Below, piece by piece: positions 6,918 through 15,944 of a stretch of DNA of 60,302 nucleotides. The notes beneath the pieces are model-generated. The model was not told where the DNA came from and did not search any database. It saw only the letters and a list, made by a program, of their open reading frames with translations. Where the stretch lies: contig NZ_RXOL01000011.1 of the NCBI RefSeq assembly GCF_004004515.1, positions 1 to 60,302 on the forward strand. The letters run 5' to 3'. Position numbers and translations under genes: made by a program. How positions within the stretch are numbered: position 1 is the first letter of the stretch; the number at the start of each line of letters is the position of its first letter. This DNA is from Croceicoccus ponticola. GTDB taxonomy: Bacteria > Pseudomonadota > Alphaproteobacteria > Sphingomonadales > Sphingomonadaceae.

Positions 6918-8873
6918 TCAGATCTGGCGCGCAACCCTGTCGCCCTCGCGAATGGCCTCAAGCGCCGATCGCGGCGAGATGACATCGCCGGCAAGCCACG
7001 TCGGTGCCACGCTTTCGCACATGGCCCGCAACCCGTCGCTCGCCCGCGGAGGCGCGCCCGATACGACGAAGTCGAACTCTTCGGTCGTCGTCTCGCCCGA
7101 CACGGCATGGCGCAGGGTGGCCATACCTTCGGCGATGCCCGCCAGTTTGGTCAGGGGCAGTAGTTTCGTGCCCTTGCGCAAAAGCCGCGCCAGCAAGTCG
7201 TTCATGTGCGTGAAGCCGAGATTGGGGCCGTAGACCTGAAACGGGGTTACGACAGTCACGGTCACCCCGCGTTCGACCAGCGATTCCAGCACCAGCGCCG
7301 TTTCGTAGTTGCCGTGAAGGTCTATCATAAGGGCGCGAGTGCCCGCCATGTCGAACTTTTGCCCGTCGTATTCGCCGCGCGCCGCTTCGTCCGATGAAAG
7401 CACGACGATCGACCCGTCGTCGCCGCATTTCAGATCGCGTTGCGGTGTCGAACCGGCGGTCAGGACGATCGCTTCGGGGGCGAGTGTGCGGACGAAATCT
7501 TCGTCTACAATCGTCTGTAACCGGATTTCGACGGGAAGGTCGGCCAGTTCCTGTTCGATCCACGCGGTGGCCGACAGAAGATTGCTGGCCGCGCCCATCG
7601 TGCCGACCATGTTGAGCCTGCCACCCAGCTGCGATCCGCTTTCGGCCAGCACGACGCTGTGTCCGCGCCGGCCTGCGATTTCCGCCGCCTTCATGCCTGC
7701 GGGGCCGCCGCCGATGACCAGCACTTTTTTTGGCGTCGTGGGCACCGCGTCCATTTCGCGCAGGCGGTTTTCCTCGCCCACTTCGGGGTTCTGGAAACAG
7801 GTGATGGGGTAGCGCGCCCGGTCGATACAGCCCTGGTTGGCGCCGGTGCAGGTGCGGATGCGCGACGCCTTGCCCGTCATCAGTTTGTTGACCAGATCGG
7901 GGTCGGAAATCTGCGCGCGGGTCATGCCGACCATATCGCAATCGCCGTTCTGCAACGCGCCTTCGGCAAGATCGGGTGTCGGGATCTTGCCGACCCCGAT
8001 CACCGGGATCGCTGCGCCGATGGCCTCGCGCAGCTGGCGGGTGAGCGGCAGCCATTCGCCGAACTTGTGCCGGTACGATCCGATGGCATGGGCATAGTGC
8101 GAACCGCCCTGCCCTTCGGAATGGTTGAGATAGTCGAACAGCCCGGTCTTGACGAAAGCGGCTGTATATTCGCGGCATTTGTCTGGTCCCACGCCGCCCT
8201 TTTCCACGGGCACGAGATCGTCGGCGGACGTGCGAAAGCCCATCACCTTGTCCGGCCCGATCGCGTCGCGCACGCGGCGGGCGAGTTCGGTGGTGAACGC
8301 CAGCGGGTCGCCCCACTTGTCCGTGCGCTGATTGAACATCGGCGTGAAGCTCTGCTGGATCAGGTAGCCGTGGGTGCCGTGCAGTTCGACACCGTCCATG
8401 CCGTTTTCGACTGCGATCCGTGCGGAGCGGCAAAACCCTTCGATCACCATTTCGACCTCGGCATCGGTCATCGCGTGGCCGGTTTCGCCCTCTGTATTAA
8501 CGCGGGCGGACCATCCCCATAGCGGGTGCATGTCGGGGCGCACCGATGACAGCGACTGCATCCCATAGTGGAAAAGCTGCGATATCGCAGTCGTGCCGTG
8601 ACGGTGTACGCGGGCGGACAGTTCGCGGAACTTTCGCGCGATGTCCGCCTCTTCGTAATTGAAGTGGTTCAGCAGACCGCTGCTTTCGTGCACGTGCATC
8701 GCGGTCAGGATGACCATCCCCGCGCCGCCCTGAGCCCGGCGTTCCTGATACGCCATGTACCGTTCGCCATCCGACCCCGGCTGAAAGAAATCGAGATAGG
8801 CGGCGTGCGCGGTCGACACGACACGGTTGCGCACCTCCAAGGGGCCGAGGCGTATCGGTTCGAGCAGTTTCAT
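6918..8873 (-). CDS. NADH:flavin oxidoreductase, 2,4-dienoyl-CoA-reductase/Old-Yellow-Enzyme type
   Basis: A 651-residue two-part flavoprotein. The N-terminal half is an FMN TIM barrel (LLEPIRLGPLEVRNRVV at the start, GVELHGTHGYLIQQ near residue 180). A [4Fe-4S] linker motif CTGANQGC...TC follows, then an FAD/NAD(P)H Rossmann domain beginning KKVLVIGGGPAGMKAAE. Relatives reduce dienoyl-CoAs or demethylate N-methyl compounds. Oddly, the second cluster ligand, Cys in CIGCNQxC of E. coli FadH, is Ala here (codon GCC read directly). The ATG at 8873 has GGAG seven bases upstream. The gene is divergent from the first Rieske oxygenase and shares a promoter region with it. Confidence 0.9.
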   Translation of the reverse strand: MKLLEPIRLGPLEVRNRVVSTAHAAYLDFFQPGSDGERYMAYQERRAQGGAGMVILTAMHVHESSGLLNHFNYEEADIARKFRELSARVHRHGTTAISQLFHYGMQSLSSVRPDMHPLWGWSARVNTEGETGHAMTDAEVEMVIEGFCRSARIAVENGMDGVELHGTHGYLIQQSFTPMFNQRTDKWGDPLAFTTELARRVRDAIGPDKVMGFRTSADDLVPVEKGGVGPDKCREYTAAFVKTGLFDYLNHSEGQGGSHYAHAIGSYRHKFGEWLPLTRQLREAIGAAIPVIGVGKIPTPDLAEGALQNGDCDMVGMTRAQISDPDLVNKLMTGKASRIRTCTGANQGCIDRARYPITCFQNPEVGEENRLREMDAVPTTPKKVLVIGGGPAGMKAAEIAGRRGHSVVLAESGSQLGGRLNMVGTMGAASNLLSATAWIEQELADLPVEIRLQTIVDEDFVRTLAPEAIVLTAGSTPQRDLKCGDDGSIVVLSSDEAARGEYDGQKFDMAGTRALMIDLHGNYETALVLESLVERGVTVTVVTPFQVYGPNLGFTHMNDLLARLLRKGTKLLPLTKLAGIAEGMATLRHAVSGETTTEEFDFVVSGAPPRASDGLRAMCESVAPTWLAGDVISPRSALEAIREGDRVARQI

Positions 8874-8897
8874 CAGGCGTCTCCGGTCATTCTTTTT

Positions 8898-8917
8898 ATA
8901 AGACACATGTTTTTTAT
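8898..8917. promoter_or_regulatory. Candidate operator in the flavoprotein/Rieske divergent promoter
   Basis: A 20-bp imperfect palindrome centred on ACA|TGT (ATAAGACACA, then TGTTTTTTAT) with 8 of 10 symmetric pairs. It lies 25 bases upstream of the minus-strand flavoprotein start. The right half TGTTTTTTA recurs at 8982-8990. TetR-type regulators flank the cluster at 6308 and 21724, but no binding can be shown here. Confidence 0.45.
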
Positions 8918-8961
8918 CAGATGCGGCGACGCTGGCAAGGCATTTGCTCGCCGAAAATCAA

Positions 8962-8989
8962 AAAAAACAATCAGGACGTACTGTTTTTT
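8962..8989. promoter_or_regulatory. Second candidate operator, inverted repeat AAAAAACA-N12-TGTTTTTT
   Basis: A perfect 8-bp inverted repeat separated by 12 bases, located 78 bases before the Rieske oxygenase start and 88 bases from the flavoprotein start. It shares the TGTTTTTTA half-site with the palindrome at 8898-8917, which suggests one regulator acting on both divergent genes. The arms are A/T homopolymer-rich, so chance is not excluded. Confidence 0.4.
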
Positions 8990-9066
8990 ACGCGACCTTG
9001 ATCCCGATCAAATCCATCGGCCCGCCCATCGGGTTAGACCGGACTCAACACGCTGGGAGAGTTGCA

Positions 9067-10269
9067 ATGGATGCCGCATTCGAAACGATGCTCTACGACG
9101 GCATGGCCGCCGAAAAGGCTCGCAAGGGCCCGCCCGAAGGGTTCCCCCGCCTGCCGCTGATCCCGGCGGCACGGTACACCGATCCCGCCTTCCTCGCGCT
9201 GGAGCAAAAGTATCTTTGGCAGAACGTGTGGCTCTATGCGCTGCACGCCGACGAACTGCCGAACGCGGGCGATTATCGCCTGTGGGACCGGACGGGATCG
9301 CCCATCGTGATCGTGCGCGGCAAGGATGGCGAAATCCGCGCCTTTTATAACAGTTGCAGCCATCGCGGCGCGCCGCTGGTGGAAAAGGCCGAGGGCGCGA
9401 CGCAGGGGTTCTTCTGCCGCTATCACGGCTGGACCTACGACCTAGCCGGCAACCTGAATGCCGTTCGCGAAATGCGCGACTTTCCCGGTTTCGACAAAGC
9501 GTGCCACGGGCTGAAGCAGGTGCGCTGCGAGGCGTGGGGCAACTGGATCTTCGTCAACGAAAACCCGGATGCCGAACCGCTCAGCGATTTCCTGGGTGGG
9601 ATCGTCGACGACTGGGCCAATCTCGATGTCGAAAACCTGTGCCACATTCAGTCAGACAGCTTTGTCATCGACTGTCAGGTCAAGGTGCTGATCGACGCGT
9701 TTCTGGAAACCTACCACCTCAAGTCGATCCACCCGAACACGGTGGACCGTTTCCTCGACAGCCGCAGTTCGTTCATGAACCTGTGGACCAACGGCCATTC
9801 GATGATGACCACCGCGCACCGCGATCCCGACTGGCGCGACCCGGGCGCGCGCGGGATGCCCGAGGTCGAGGGCGCCGAGGACATCTTTGAGCAGAACCCG
9901 TCCTACAACATCTATCCCAACCTCGTGACGCCGCCCGCGACCACGGGGATGCCGTTCCTGATGTTCTGGCCGCGCGACGATCGTTCGATGGTGGTCGACG
10001 TCCACTGGTTCGCGCCCAACGGATCGCAGGGGCACGAAATGTGGCCGACGCGAATATCGAACCTTGTCCGCATATTGGAAGAAGACACCCAGTTCGCGCC
10101 GTCGATCCAGAAATCGGTAGAGGCCAAGGGCTTCGAAGGGCTCACCCTGTCGTATCAGGAGCGCCGGATATATGCCTGGCACATGGAGCTGGACCGGTTG
10201 ATGGGCGACGCGGTTCCCCCCGAACTGCGCCTTCCGCGCGTGCTCGACCCCTATATCGAACGTCATTGA
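9067..10269 (+). CDS. Rieske non-haem iron oxygenase, alpha-type subunit (first of two)
   Basis: A 400-residue ring-hydroxylating oxygenase. The Rieske [2Fe-2S] ligands are Cys97-x-His99 (CSHRG) and Cys117-x2-His120 (CRYHGW). The mononuclear iron site is ETYHLKSIH with His217 and His222, within the C-terminal catalytic domain. Such enzymes add oxygen to aromatic or alicyclic rings, or O/N-demethylate, using electrons from a reductase. The ATG at 9067 is preceded by GGAGAG at six bases; the open frame back to 8944 runs through the promoter and is not used. It is followed after 16 bases by a second Rieske gene. No beta subunit, ferredoxin or reductase is encoded nearby. Confidence 0.9.
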   Translation: MDAAFETMLYDGMAAEKARKGPPEGFPRLPLIPAARYTDPAFLALEQKYLWQNVWLYALHADELPNAGDYRLWDRTGSPIVIVRGKDGEIRAFYNSCSHRGAPLVEKAEGATQGFFCRYHGWTYDLAGNLNAVREMRDFPGFDKACHGLKQVRCEAWGNWIFVNENPDAEPLSDFLGGIVDDWANLDVENLCHIQSDSFVIDCQVKVLIDAFLETYHLKSIHPNTVDRFLDSRSSFMNLWTNGHSMMTTAHRDPDWRDPGARGMPEVEGAEDIFEQNPSYNIYPNLVTPPATTGMPFLMFWPRDDRSMVVDVHWFAPNGSQGHEMWPTRISNLVRILEEDTQFAPSIQKSVEAKGFEGLTLSYQERRIYAWHMELDRLMGDAVPPELRLPRVLDPYIERH

Positions 10270-10285
10270 GGAAAGGGCCGGAACG

Positions 10286-11632
10286 ATGGTCACCACCTAC
10301 AGCCAGCTGCTCGACCGCGACAGCCGCACCGCGCCCGACTCCCTGCGCGATGAACGGCGCGCGGATTTCGGAAGCGCGCCCATTGCGGCGGCGCGATACA
10401 TCGATCAGGCCTTCTTCGACCGGGAAGCAGACGCGATGTGGCCGAAGGTCTGGCAGATGGTCTGCCGCGAGGAAGACATTCCCGACGTCGGTGACATCCA
10501 CGTCTATGACATCATCGACCGTTCGGTACTCGTCGTGCGTAGCGCGCCGGATCGCGTAGAGGCTTTTCCCAATTCCTGCCTTCACCGCGGTCGCAAGCTG
10601 ATGGATGAAAGCGGCCGAGTGGAAAACATGCGCTGCGGCTTTCACGGGTGGAGCTGGAACCTCGACGGGTCGATCCGCTCCGTCCCGTGCCGTCAGGAAT
10701 TTGCCGCGCTGTCGGACGACGACCTGCATCTTCCGGCCATCCGCGTCGGGCGGTGGGGCGGATTTGTCTTTATAAACTTCGATCCCGACGCCCCGTCGCT
10801 TGAGGAATATCTCGGCGTGCTGCCCCAACATTTCGAGCGGTGGCGGCTGGAAGACCGGTGGAAGGCGGCGCATGTCGCCCGCATCGTTCCGTGCAACTGG
10901 AAGGTTGCGCAAGAAGCGTTCATGGAAAGCTACCACGTCATCGCGACCCATCCGCAGATCCTGCCGATCTTTTCCGACGTAGGTTCGGAATACGACGTGT
11001 TCGGCCCGCACGTGAACCGCAACCTCGCCGCATTCGGCGAACCCAGCCCGCACTTGCCCGAACGGCCGAGCGGGGCCGAAGTTGTCGAAGGCATGTTCGG
11101 CCTGTGGGGTCGCGAAGTGCCGGGCGACCTCGACACCGAAGGCCTGCCGGCGCGCGAGATACTGGGCGAAACGGCGCGCAGCAGTATCGCACGCGCGACC
11201 CGCAGCGATCTCGACACCGCGACCGATGCCGAAATGCTGGATGCCATCGTCTACAACGTCTTTCCCAATTTCGCGCCGTGGGGCGGGTTCGTGCCCAACA
11301 TCGTCTATCGCTGGCGGCCAAACGGGCGCGATGTCGACAGCTGCATCATGGAAGTGATGATCCTGAAACCGGTCAGGGCCGGACAGGAAAAGCCGCGCGG
11401 CGTGACGGTTCACTGGCTGGGCGAGGACGAGCCGTGGTCCAACGCGACGGAATTGCCCGCGCTGGGGCCGGTGATCGATCAGGACATGGCAAACATGCCC
11501 TTCGTGCAAAGCGGGCTGAAAGCTTCGGGCACGGGGCAGGTGCAGCTGGCAACCTATATGGAAAGCCGCATCCGCCATTTCCACGATACGCTGGATGCCT
11601 ATCTCGACGGAAGATTGCCAGCCCGCGCCTGA
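10286..11632 (+). CDS. Rieske non-haem iron oxygenase, alpha-type subunit (second of two)
   Basis: A 448-residue oxygenase, divergent from its upstream neighbour but with the same layout: Rieske ligands Cys98-x-His100 (CLHRG) and Cys117-x2-His120 (CGFHGW), and the iron motif ESYHVIATH with His217 and His222. NWKVAQEAFMESYH is the conserved stretch before the iron site. The two genes lie 16 bases apart and are probably cotranscribed, acting either on successive intermediates or as unlike subunits. The electron-transfer partner must be encoded elsewhere. It is convergent with the TonB receptor, from which a terminator separates it. Confidence 0.9.
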   Translation: MVTTYSQLLDRDSRTAPDSLRDERRADFGSAPIAAARYIDQAFFDREADAMWPKVWQMVCREEDIPDVGDIHVYDIIDRSVLVVRSAPDRVEAFPNSCLHRGRKLMDESGRVENMRCGFHGWSWNLDGSIRSVPCRQEFAALSDDDLHLPAIRVGRWGGFVFINFDPDAPSLEEYLGVLPQHFERWRLEDRWKAAHVARIVPCNWKVAQEAFMESYHVIATHPQILPIFSDVGSEYDVFGPHVNRNLAAFGEPSPHLPERPSGAEVVEGMFGLWGREVPGDLDTEGLPAREILGETARSSIARATRSDLDTATDAEMLDAIVYNVFPNFAPWGGFVPNIVYRWRPNGRDVDSCIMEVMILKPVRAGQEKPRGVTVHWLGEDEPWSNATELPALGPVIDQDMANMPFVQSGLKASGTGQVQLATYMESRIRHFHDTLDAYLDGRLPARA

Positions 11633-11664
11633 TCCATGCCAGTCACGCGGCGGCGCGATCGCGC

Positions 11665-11701
11665 AAAAAAAGACGCAGGCACGGATTAAACCGTGCCTGC
11701 G
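11665..11701 (-). terminator. Intrinsic terminator of the TonB receptor gene
   Basis: An 11-bp perfect stem (CGCAGGCACGG with CCGTGCCTGCG, loop ATTAAA) followed on the minus strand by a T7 run (A7 at 11665-11671 on the plus strand). It lies 40 bases after the receptor stop codon. Confidence 0.85.
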
Positions 11702-11740
11702 CCAGCAGGGAAGACAATTCTAAAACGAACGCTGGGTCAA

Positions 11741-14185
11741 TCAGTAGCGATAAGTCACCTGCACCTGCACCGTGCGCGGCGTGTTGGCATACCCGCGCTG
11801 ATCGGCGAGCCGGCCTGCAGCGGTGCCCGTCCCCGAACCCGTCGACGGGGCATCGAGAGCGCCCGACACGACGAACTGGTTGGTCAGGTTCTTGCCGATG
11901 ACGCCAAGCTCCCAGCCCGCATCGCTTTTCAGGAACATGCTCGCATCCAGATTGACGTATTCGCCCTGCGTCGCGATCGGATTGGCGAAAGGCGATGCGT
12001 TATAGCTGCTCGAATAACGCGCGTCGGTCGACACACCGAGGCTGAGACCGTCCGACACCGGTATGTCATAAGCGACACCGAGCGAGCCGGTCCATTTCGG
12101 CGCCATTGCCATGCGCACGCCCGCAAGATCCTGCCCGAGCGAGCCGTCGAAGGCGTTGAACGTCAGGTTGCAACCCTGCGCCGGGGTCTGTCCGGTCACG
12201 CACGGGGCGGCAAATTCGATGTAGTGCGCATCGTTGTAGTTGGCAGAGCCGCGAACCGACAGGTCAGGCAAGGCGTGAGGTGCGAATTCAAACGAGAATT
12301 CGGCGCCCTTCGTCCGGGCCGAACCGGCGTTGCCGGTCACGAAGCGGAAGGTCTGCGCTTCAAAGAAGTCGACCTGCAGGTCCGTGTACTTGTAGTTGTA
12401 GAGCGCAAGGTCGAGCCGCAGCTGGTTGTCGGCCACCGTCGCCTTGATGCCGCCTTCGAAACCCTTTGCCTTTTCCGGCTCGAAGTCGAGATCTTCTGGC
12501 AGGCTGGCGTTGGTATAAGTGCTTTCGTTCGAGAAGCCGCCCGACTTGTAGCCCGCCTTGTACCCGGCATAGATGTTCAGGTTGCGCGATGGTTTGTACG
12601 CGATCGTGACTTCCGGCGTCCAGTCGGTGAAGGTCTGCTTCGTCTCGATCGGGTTCAGTTCCTGATAGGCGATGCCCGGCCGGATGAACGGGTGGATGAA
12701 GTAGCTGTCCTTGGTTTCATGCGTATAGCGCACGCCGCCCGAAAGCTCGACCTCGGGCACGACGTTCCAGACCACTTGCGCGAAGGGCGAGATCGTTTCG
12801 CCGTCGGTGGTGGAATACTTGCTGAAGGCCATGAACTGATTGACCGGGTCCTCGTTGCTCTTCTGCACATTGCCGAAGAACACGTTCTGGTCAGCGGTCA
12901 GTTTCGAATCCTGGTACAACACGCCGACCATCGCGTTGAGTGGGCCATCGTACTGCGTCTGGGCGCGGAATTCGCCGCTCAGCGCTTTCCACTTTTCGTA
13001 CGAACCGACGAAAATCTGCGTGATGCGCTGCTGATAGTCGGAGTCCGAGAACCAGCGATTGCGTTGGTTCTGATAGTTCAGGACCGCCGTCAGCATGACG
13101 CCGCCAAGGTCATAGTTGCTGTTGTTGGTGACCTGGAACGACTTGTAGGTCGCGCCCAGCGCACCGCCTTCGTAGGCATAGGGGAAAACCTCACCCACTT
13201 CGGCCGGGGCGGCGTTGTGATAGCTGTACCATTTACGCTCACACGGAACGTCCGGCATCAGCGTCGAAAAACCGTTGGCGCATGAGAAGATGACGTTGTT
13301 CCAGCCCGGATCGTTCGCGCGGTTCCAGCCCATCGACGCCTTGGTGATACTGGTGAAATCGGAGTTCGGTTCCCATTTCAGCGACGCGCGGCCCAGCAAT
13401 TCGCGTTCGCCCGGTGCTTCGCGCGGACCCGCCGGGGCAACGGTGTTGAACGTGGTGCCGGTGTCGAGGTCGGTAAAGGTCAGCGGAAGATCCGGCGCGT
13501 AGTTGGTAGTGTATCCACCCCACATCTTCGCCCCGCGAAGCGCGATGCGACCCGACAGGGTTTCGCTGATCGGTCCCGACAGAATCTGCTCGATAAAGGC
13601 GCGCTGGCCCTTGATTTCATAACCGACGCGGGTCGAACCTTCGAACTGGTCGGTGGGATCGGCAGTGGCGATCGAAATCACGCCGGCGGTCGCGTTCTTG
13701 CCGAAGAACAGGGCCTGCGGGCCCTTCAGAACTTCGATGCGCGCCAGATCGAAGAAGCCTTCGTTCAGGATGCGGCCGTTACCGTAATAGACGCCGTCGA
13801 CGATGACAGCGGTGGAGCTTTCGATGCCCAGCGCCGACGCCGGAGTACCGATGCCGCGCAGGGTGATCTGAGCGCCCGAACCGGTCGTGGCCTTACCGAC
13901 CTGAAGCGACGGGGTGGACGCGGCGATGCGCTCGACACTCGAGATGTCGTAGCGCTGGATCTGTTCAGGCGCGAAGGCGGTGACGGCGACCGGAATGTTC
14001 TGTGCCGATTCCGCCCGTTTGCGCGCGGTCACGATGATTTCGGTCAGGCCGCCTGTGCGTTCCGGCTCCGCGACCTGCGTTTCGGTGGGGTCGGTCTGGG
14101 CCAGCGCGGGTGTGGCGAACGCGAGCATCGAGATCGATGCGGCGAGCACGGCGCGAGACGCGGCGAACCGGTTGTGGATGATCAT
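11741..14185 (-). CDS. TonB-dependent outer-membrane receptor
   Basis: An 814-residue receptor with a Sec signal peptide (residues 1-29, ending ATPALAQ), a TonB-box-like segment TEIIVTARKR, a plug domain (SVERIAASTPSLQV, ITLRGIGTP, VDGVYYG, RIEVLKGPQALFFGKNATAG) and a 22-strand barrel ending in the aromatic-rich VQVTYRY. Such receptors take up substrates through the outer membrane with TonB energy. Its place among oxygenases and dehydrogenases suggests import of the cluster's carbon source rather than iron, but that is inference. GAGGG five bases before the ATG at 14185 supports the start. Confidence 0.93.
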   Translation of the reverse strand: MIIHNRFAASRAVLAASISMLAFATPALAQTDPTETQVAEPERTGGLTEIIVTARKRAESAQNIPVAVTAFAPEQIQRYDISSVERIAASTPSLQVGKATTGSGAQITLRGIGTPASALGIESSTAVIVDGVYYGNGRILNEGFFDLARIEVLKGPQALFFGKNATAGVISIATADPTDQFEGSTRVGYEIKGQRAFIEQILSGPISETLSGRIALRGAKMWGGYTTNYAPDLPLTFTDLDTGTTFNTVAPAGPREAPGERELLGRASLKWEPNSDFTSITKASMGWNRANDPGWNNVIFSCANGFSTLMPDVPCERKWYSYHNAAPAEVGEVFPYAYEGGALGATYKSFQVTNNSNYDLGGVMLTAVLNYQNQRNRWFSDSDYQQRITQIFVGSYEKWKALSGEFRAQTQYDGPLNAMVGVLYQDSKLTADQNVFFGNVQKSNEDPVNQFMAFSKYSTTDGETISPFAQVVWNVVPEVELSGGVRYTHETKDSYFIHPFIRPGIAYQELNPIETKQTFTDWTPEVTIAYKPSRNLNIYAGYKAGYKSGGFSNESTYTNASLPEDLDFEPEKAKGFEGGIKATVADNQLRLDLALYNYKYTDLQVDFFEAQTFRFVTGNAGSARTKGAEFSFEFAPHALPDLSVRGSANYNDAHYIEFAAPCVTGQTPAQGCNLTFNAFDGSLGQDLAGVRMAMAPKWTGSLGVAYDIPVSDGLSLGVSTDARYSSSYNASPFANPIATQGEYVNLDASMFLKSDAGWELGVIGKNLTNQFVVSGALDAPSTGSGTGTAAGRLADQRGYANTPRTVQVQVTYRY

Positions 14186-14495
14186 TTTTCCCTCTCTCCC
14201 TCAGTCCGGCGGCATTTTGCCGCCCTTTATGAGTGCGTCTCACTTTCTCTTTTCGAGATCAAGTGCGGGCAGCCCGATATGTCTTACGGCAGCTGTCATG
14301 CGTGTCGCACTTGCCACACAGGTTTGCGCCTCTGCCGTAACCGCTCATGGCTTTTTCCCGCGTAACGCGCAAGTAAAACATGCATGACTGACTTTTTCTG
14401 TTTGGCATGACAGGCGTTATGGGTCATGGTGGGTCTATCGACACCGACCTCTGCCGAGAGGTTGTGAGGCGACATAATAAGTCGAGTTCATTACC
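14186..14495. other. Divergent intergenic region, TonB receptor / flavoprotein operon
   Basis: About 310 bases without a gene. It must hold promoters for the receptor (minus) and the flavoprotein operon (plus). A short hairpin GGCGGCATTTTGCCGCC lies in the receptor leader near 14209-14225. CATGTTTT, read on the minus strand at 14375-14382, also occurs in the operator candidate at 8898-8917. No clear sigma70 promoter was identified. Confidence 0.5.
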
Positions 14496-15944
14496 TTGAA
14501 CCGGACAGAGGATGCGAGCGACGTCGTGGTCGCGGAAAGGTCGAATCGCTTGAACGATTATGACGTTATCGTCGTGGGTGCCGGCGGCGCGGGCCTTGCC
14601 GCAGCCTTGACGGCGGCCGACGCGGGGAAACGCGTGCTGGTGGTGGAAGCTGCGGATCGCGCCGGCGGATCGACCGCACTGTCGGGCGGCGTTTTCTATG
14701 CCGCGGGCACGTCGGTGCAGCGCGAGGCGGGGATCGCGGACGACACGCCCGACGACATGTTCCGCTATTACATGACGTTGAACCAGTACAAGCCCGACCC
14801 CGCGATCGTGCGCCGCCTTTGCCAAGAGGCGACCCCGGCGTTCGAATGGCTGCGCGAACTGGGCGTCACGTTCACCGTGGACGATCTCTATGCCTCCGGC
14901 GTGGACAAAGTGCGGCGAGGCCACCGCGCGGCGGGACACGGGGCCGAAATCGCCGAAGTGCTCGAAGGGCACCTGTCGACGAACGGCGCGGACGTCGCGC
15001 TGAGCACGCGGGTGCAGGAACTGCTGATCGAGGATGGCCGCTGCCGGGGTATCGTCGTAGACGGTGCGGCGATCACGGCCGATGCGGTCGTGCTGGCCAC
15101 TGGCGGTTTCGGCGCGAACCCGGCGATGCTGGCCGAGCTTTATCCCGATGCCGCGCTGCACGGTGATCTCCACTGGTACATCGGGTCCGATCACTGCGTC
15201 GGTGACGGGATCGACATAGCACTGGCGGCTGGCGGCGAACTGACCCCGCGCAATCGCGGCCTCCTGCTGCTTACGCCCGGCTTTGCGCGCGATCTGGAAA
15301 GCTATCTGCCGGGATGGCTGATGATGGTGAACCGGCAGGGCCACCGCTTTGTCGACGAGACCATAGAATATTCGGTGCTGGCCACCGTCCTGCGCGAACA
15401 GGATGGGCGCGAATGTTACGCCATCCTGGACGAAGGCGCGCGCATGGCATCGGCGACGACCGACTATCGGCCCGCGCCCAATTGGCACGGCGAACGGCTG
15501 CTCGACCATGTGGCGGCAGGGACGCTGCAACAGGCCGACACGCTGGAAGAACTTGCCGCAAAGATCGGCCTGCCGCCTGACGCGCTTGCCGCTGCCGCAC
15601 ACCGCTACAGCGCGATGGCCGACGCGGGCGAGGATCGCGATTTCTTCAAGCCGGGCACGATGTTGCGGCCCGTGCGCAGCGGGCCGTTCTATGCTGCGCG
15701 CATCGTCGCCGCCATCGTGTGCTGGACAGGGGTGGGCATCCGCATCGACCCCGACGCGCGTGTGCTGGCCACCGACGGGACGCCGATACCGGGATTGTAT
15801 GCCGCGGGAGAAACGACGGGCGGCATGCACGGCGACTGTTACGCAGCTGGCGGAGCGTCAATTGCCAATGCCATCGTATTCGGACGGATCGCCGGTGCCG
15901 GGGCCGCAGGTCTGGCCGGCGAAACCAAGGGAGAGGACGCATGA
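14496..15944 (+). CDS. FAD-dependent dehydrogenase, fumarate-reductase/KstD-like (first of two)
   Basis: A flavoprotein of up to 482 residues in the FAD_binding_2 family, which includes 3-ketosteroid delta1-dehydrogenase and fumarate reductase. The N-terminal dinucleotide fold is DVIVVGAGGAGLAAALTAADAG followed by EAADRAGGSTALSGG; the C-terminal FAD motif is GLYAAGETTGGMHG. It probably introduces a double bond into an alicyclic or acyl substrate. The start is uncertain: TTG 14496 gives the longest form, but TTG 14550, after GGAAAGG, puts the dinucleotide fold right at the N-terminus and may be better. Its stop overlaps the next ATG (ATGA). Confidence 0.85.
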   Translation: MNRTEDASDVVVAERSNRLNDYDVIVVGAGGAGLAAALTAADAGKRVLVVEAADRAGGSTALSGGVFYAAGTSVQREAGIADDTPDDMFRYYMTLNQYKPDPAIVRRLCQEATPAFEWLRELGVTFTVDDLYASGVDKVRRGHRAAGHGAEIAEVLEGHLSTNGADVALSTRVQELLIEDGRCRGIVVDGAAITADAVVLATGGFGANPAMLAELYPDAALHGDLHWYIGSDHCVGDGIDIALAAGGELTPRNRGLLLLTPGFARDLESYLPGWLMMVNRQGHRFVDETIEYSVLATVLREQDGRECYAILDEGARMASATTDYRPAPNWHGERLLDHVAAGTLQQADTLEELAAKIGLPPDALAAAAHRYSAMADAGEDRDFFKPGTMLRPVRSGPFYAARIVAAIVCWTGVGIRIDPDARVLATDGTPIPGLYAAGETTGGMHGDCYAAGGASIANAIVFGRIAGAGAAGLAGETKGEDA

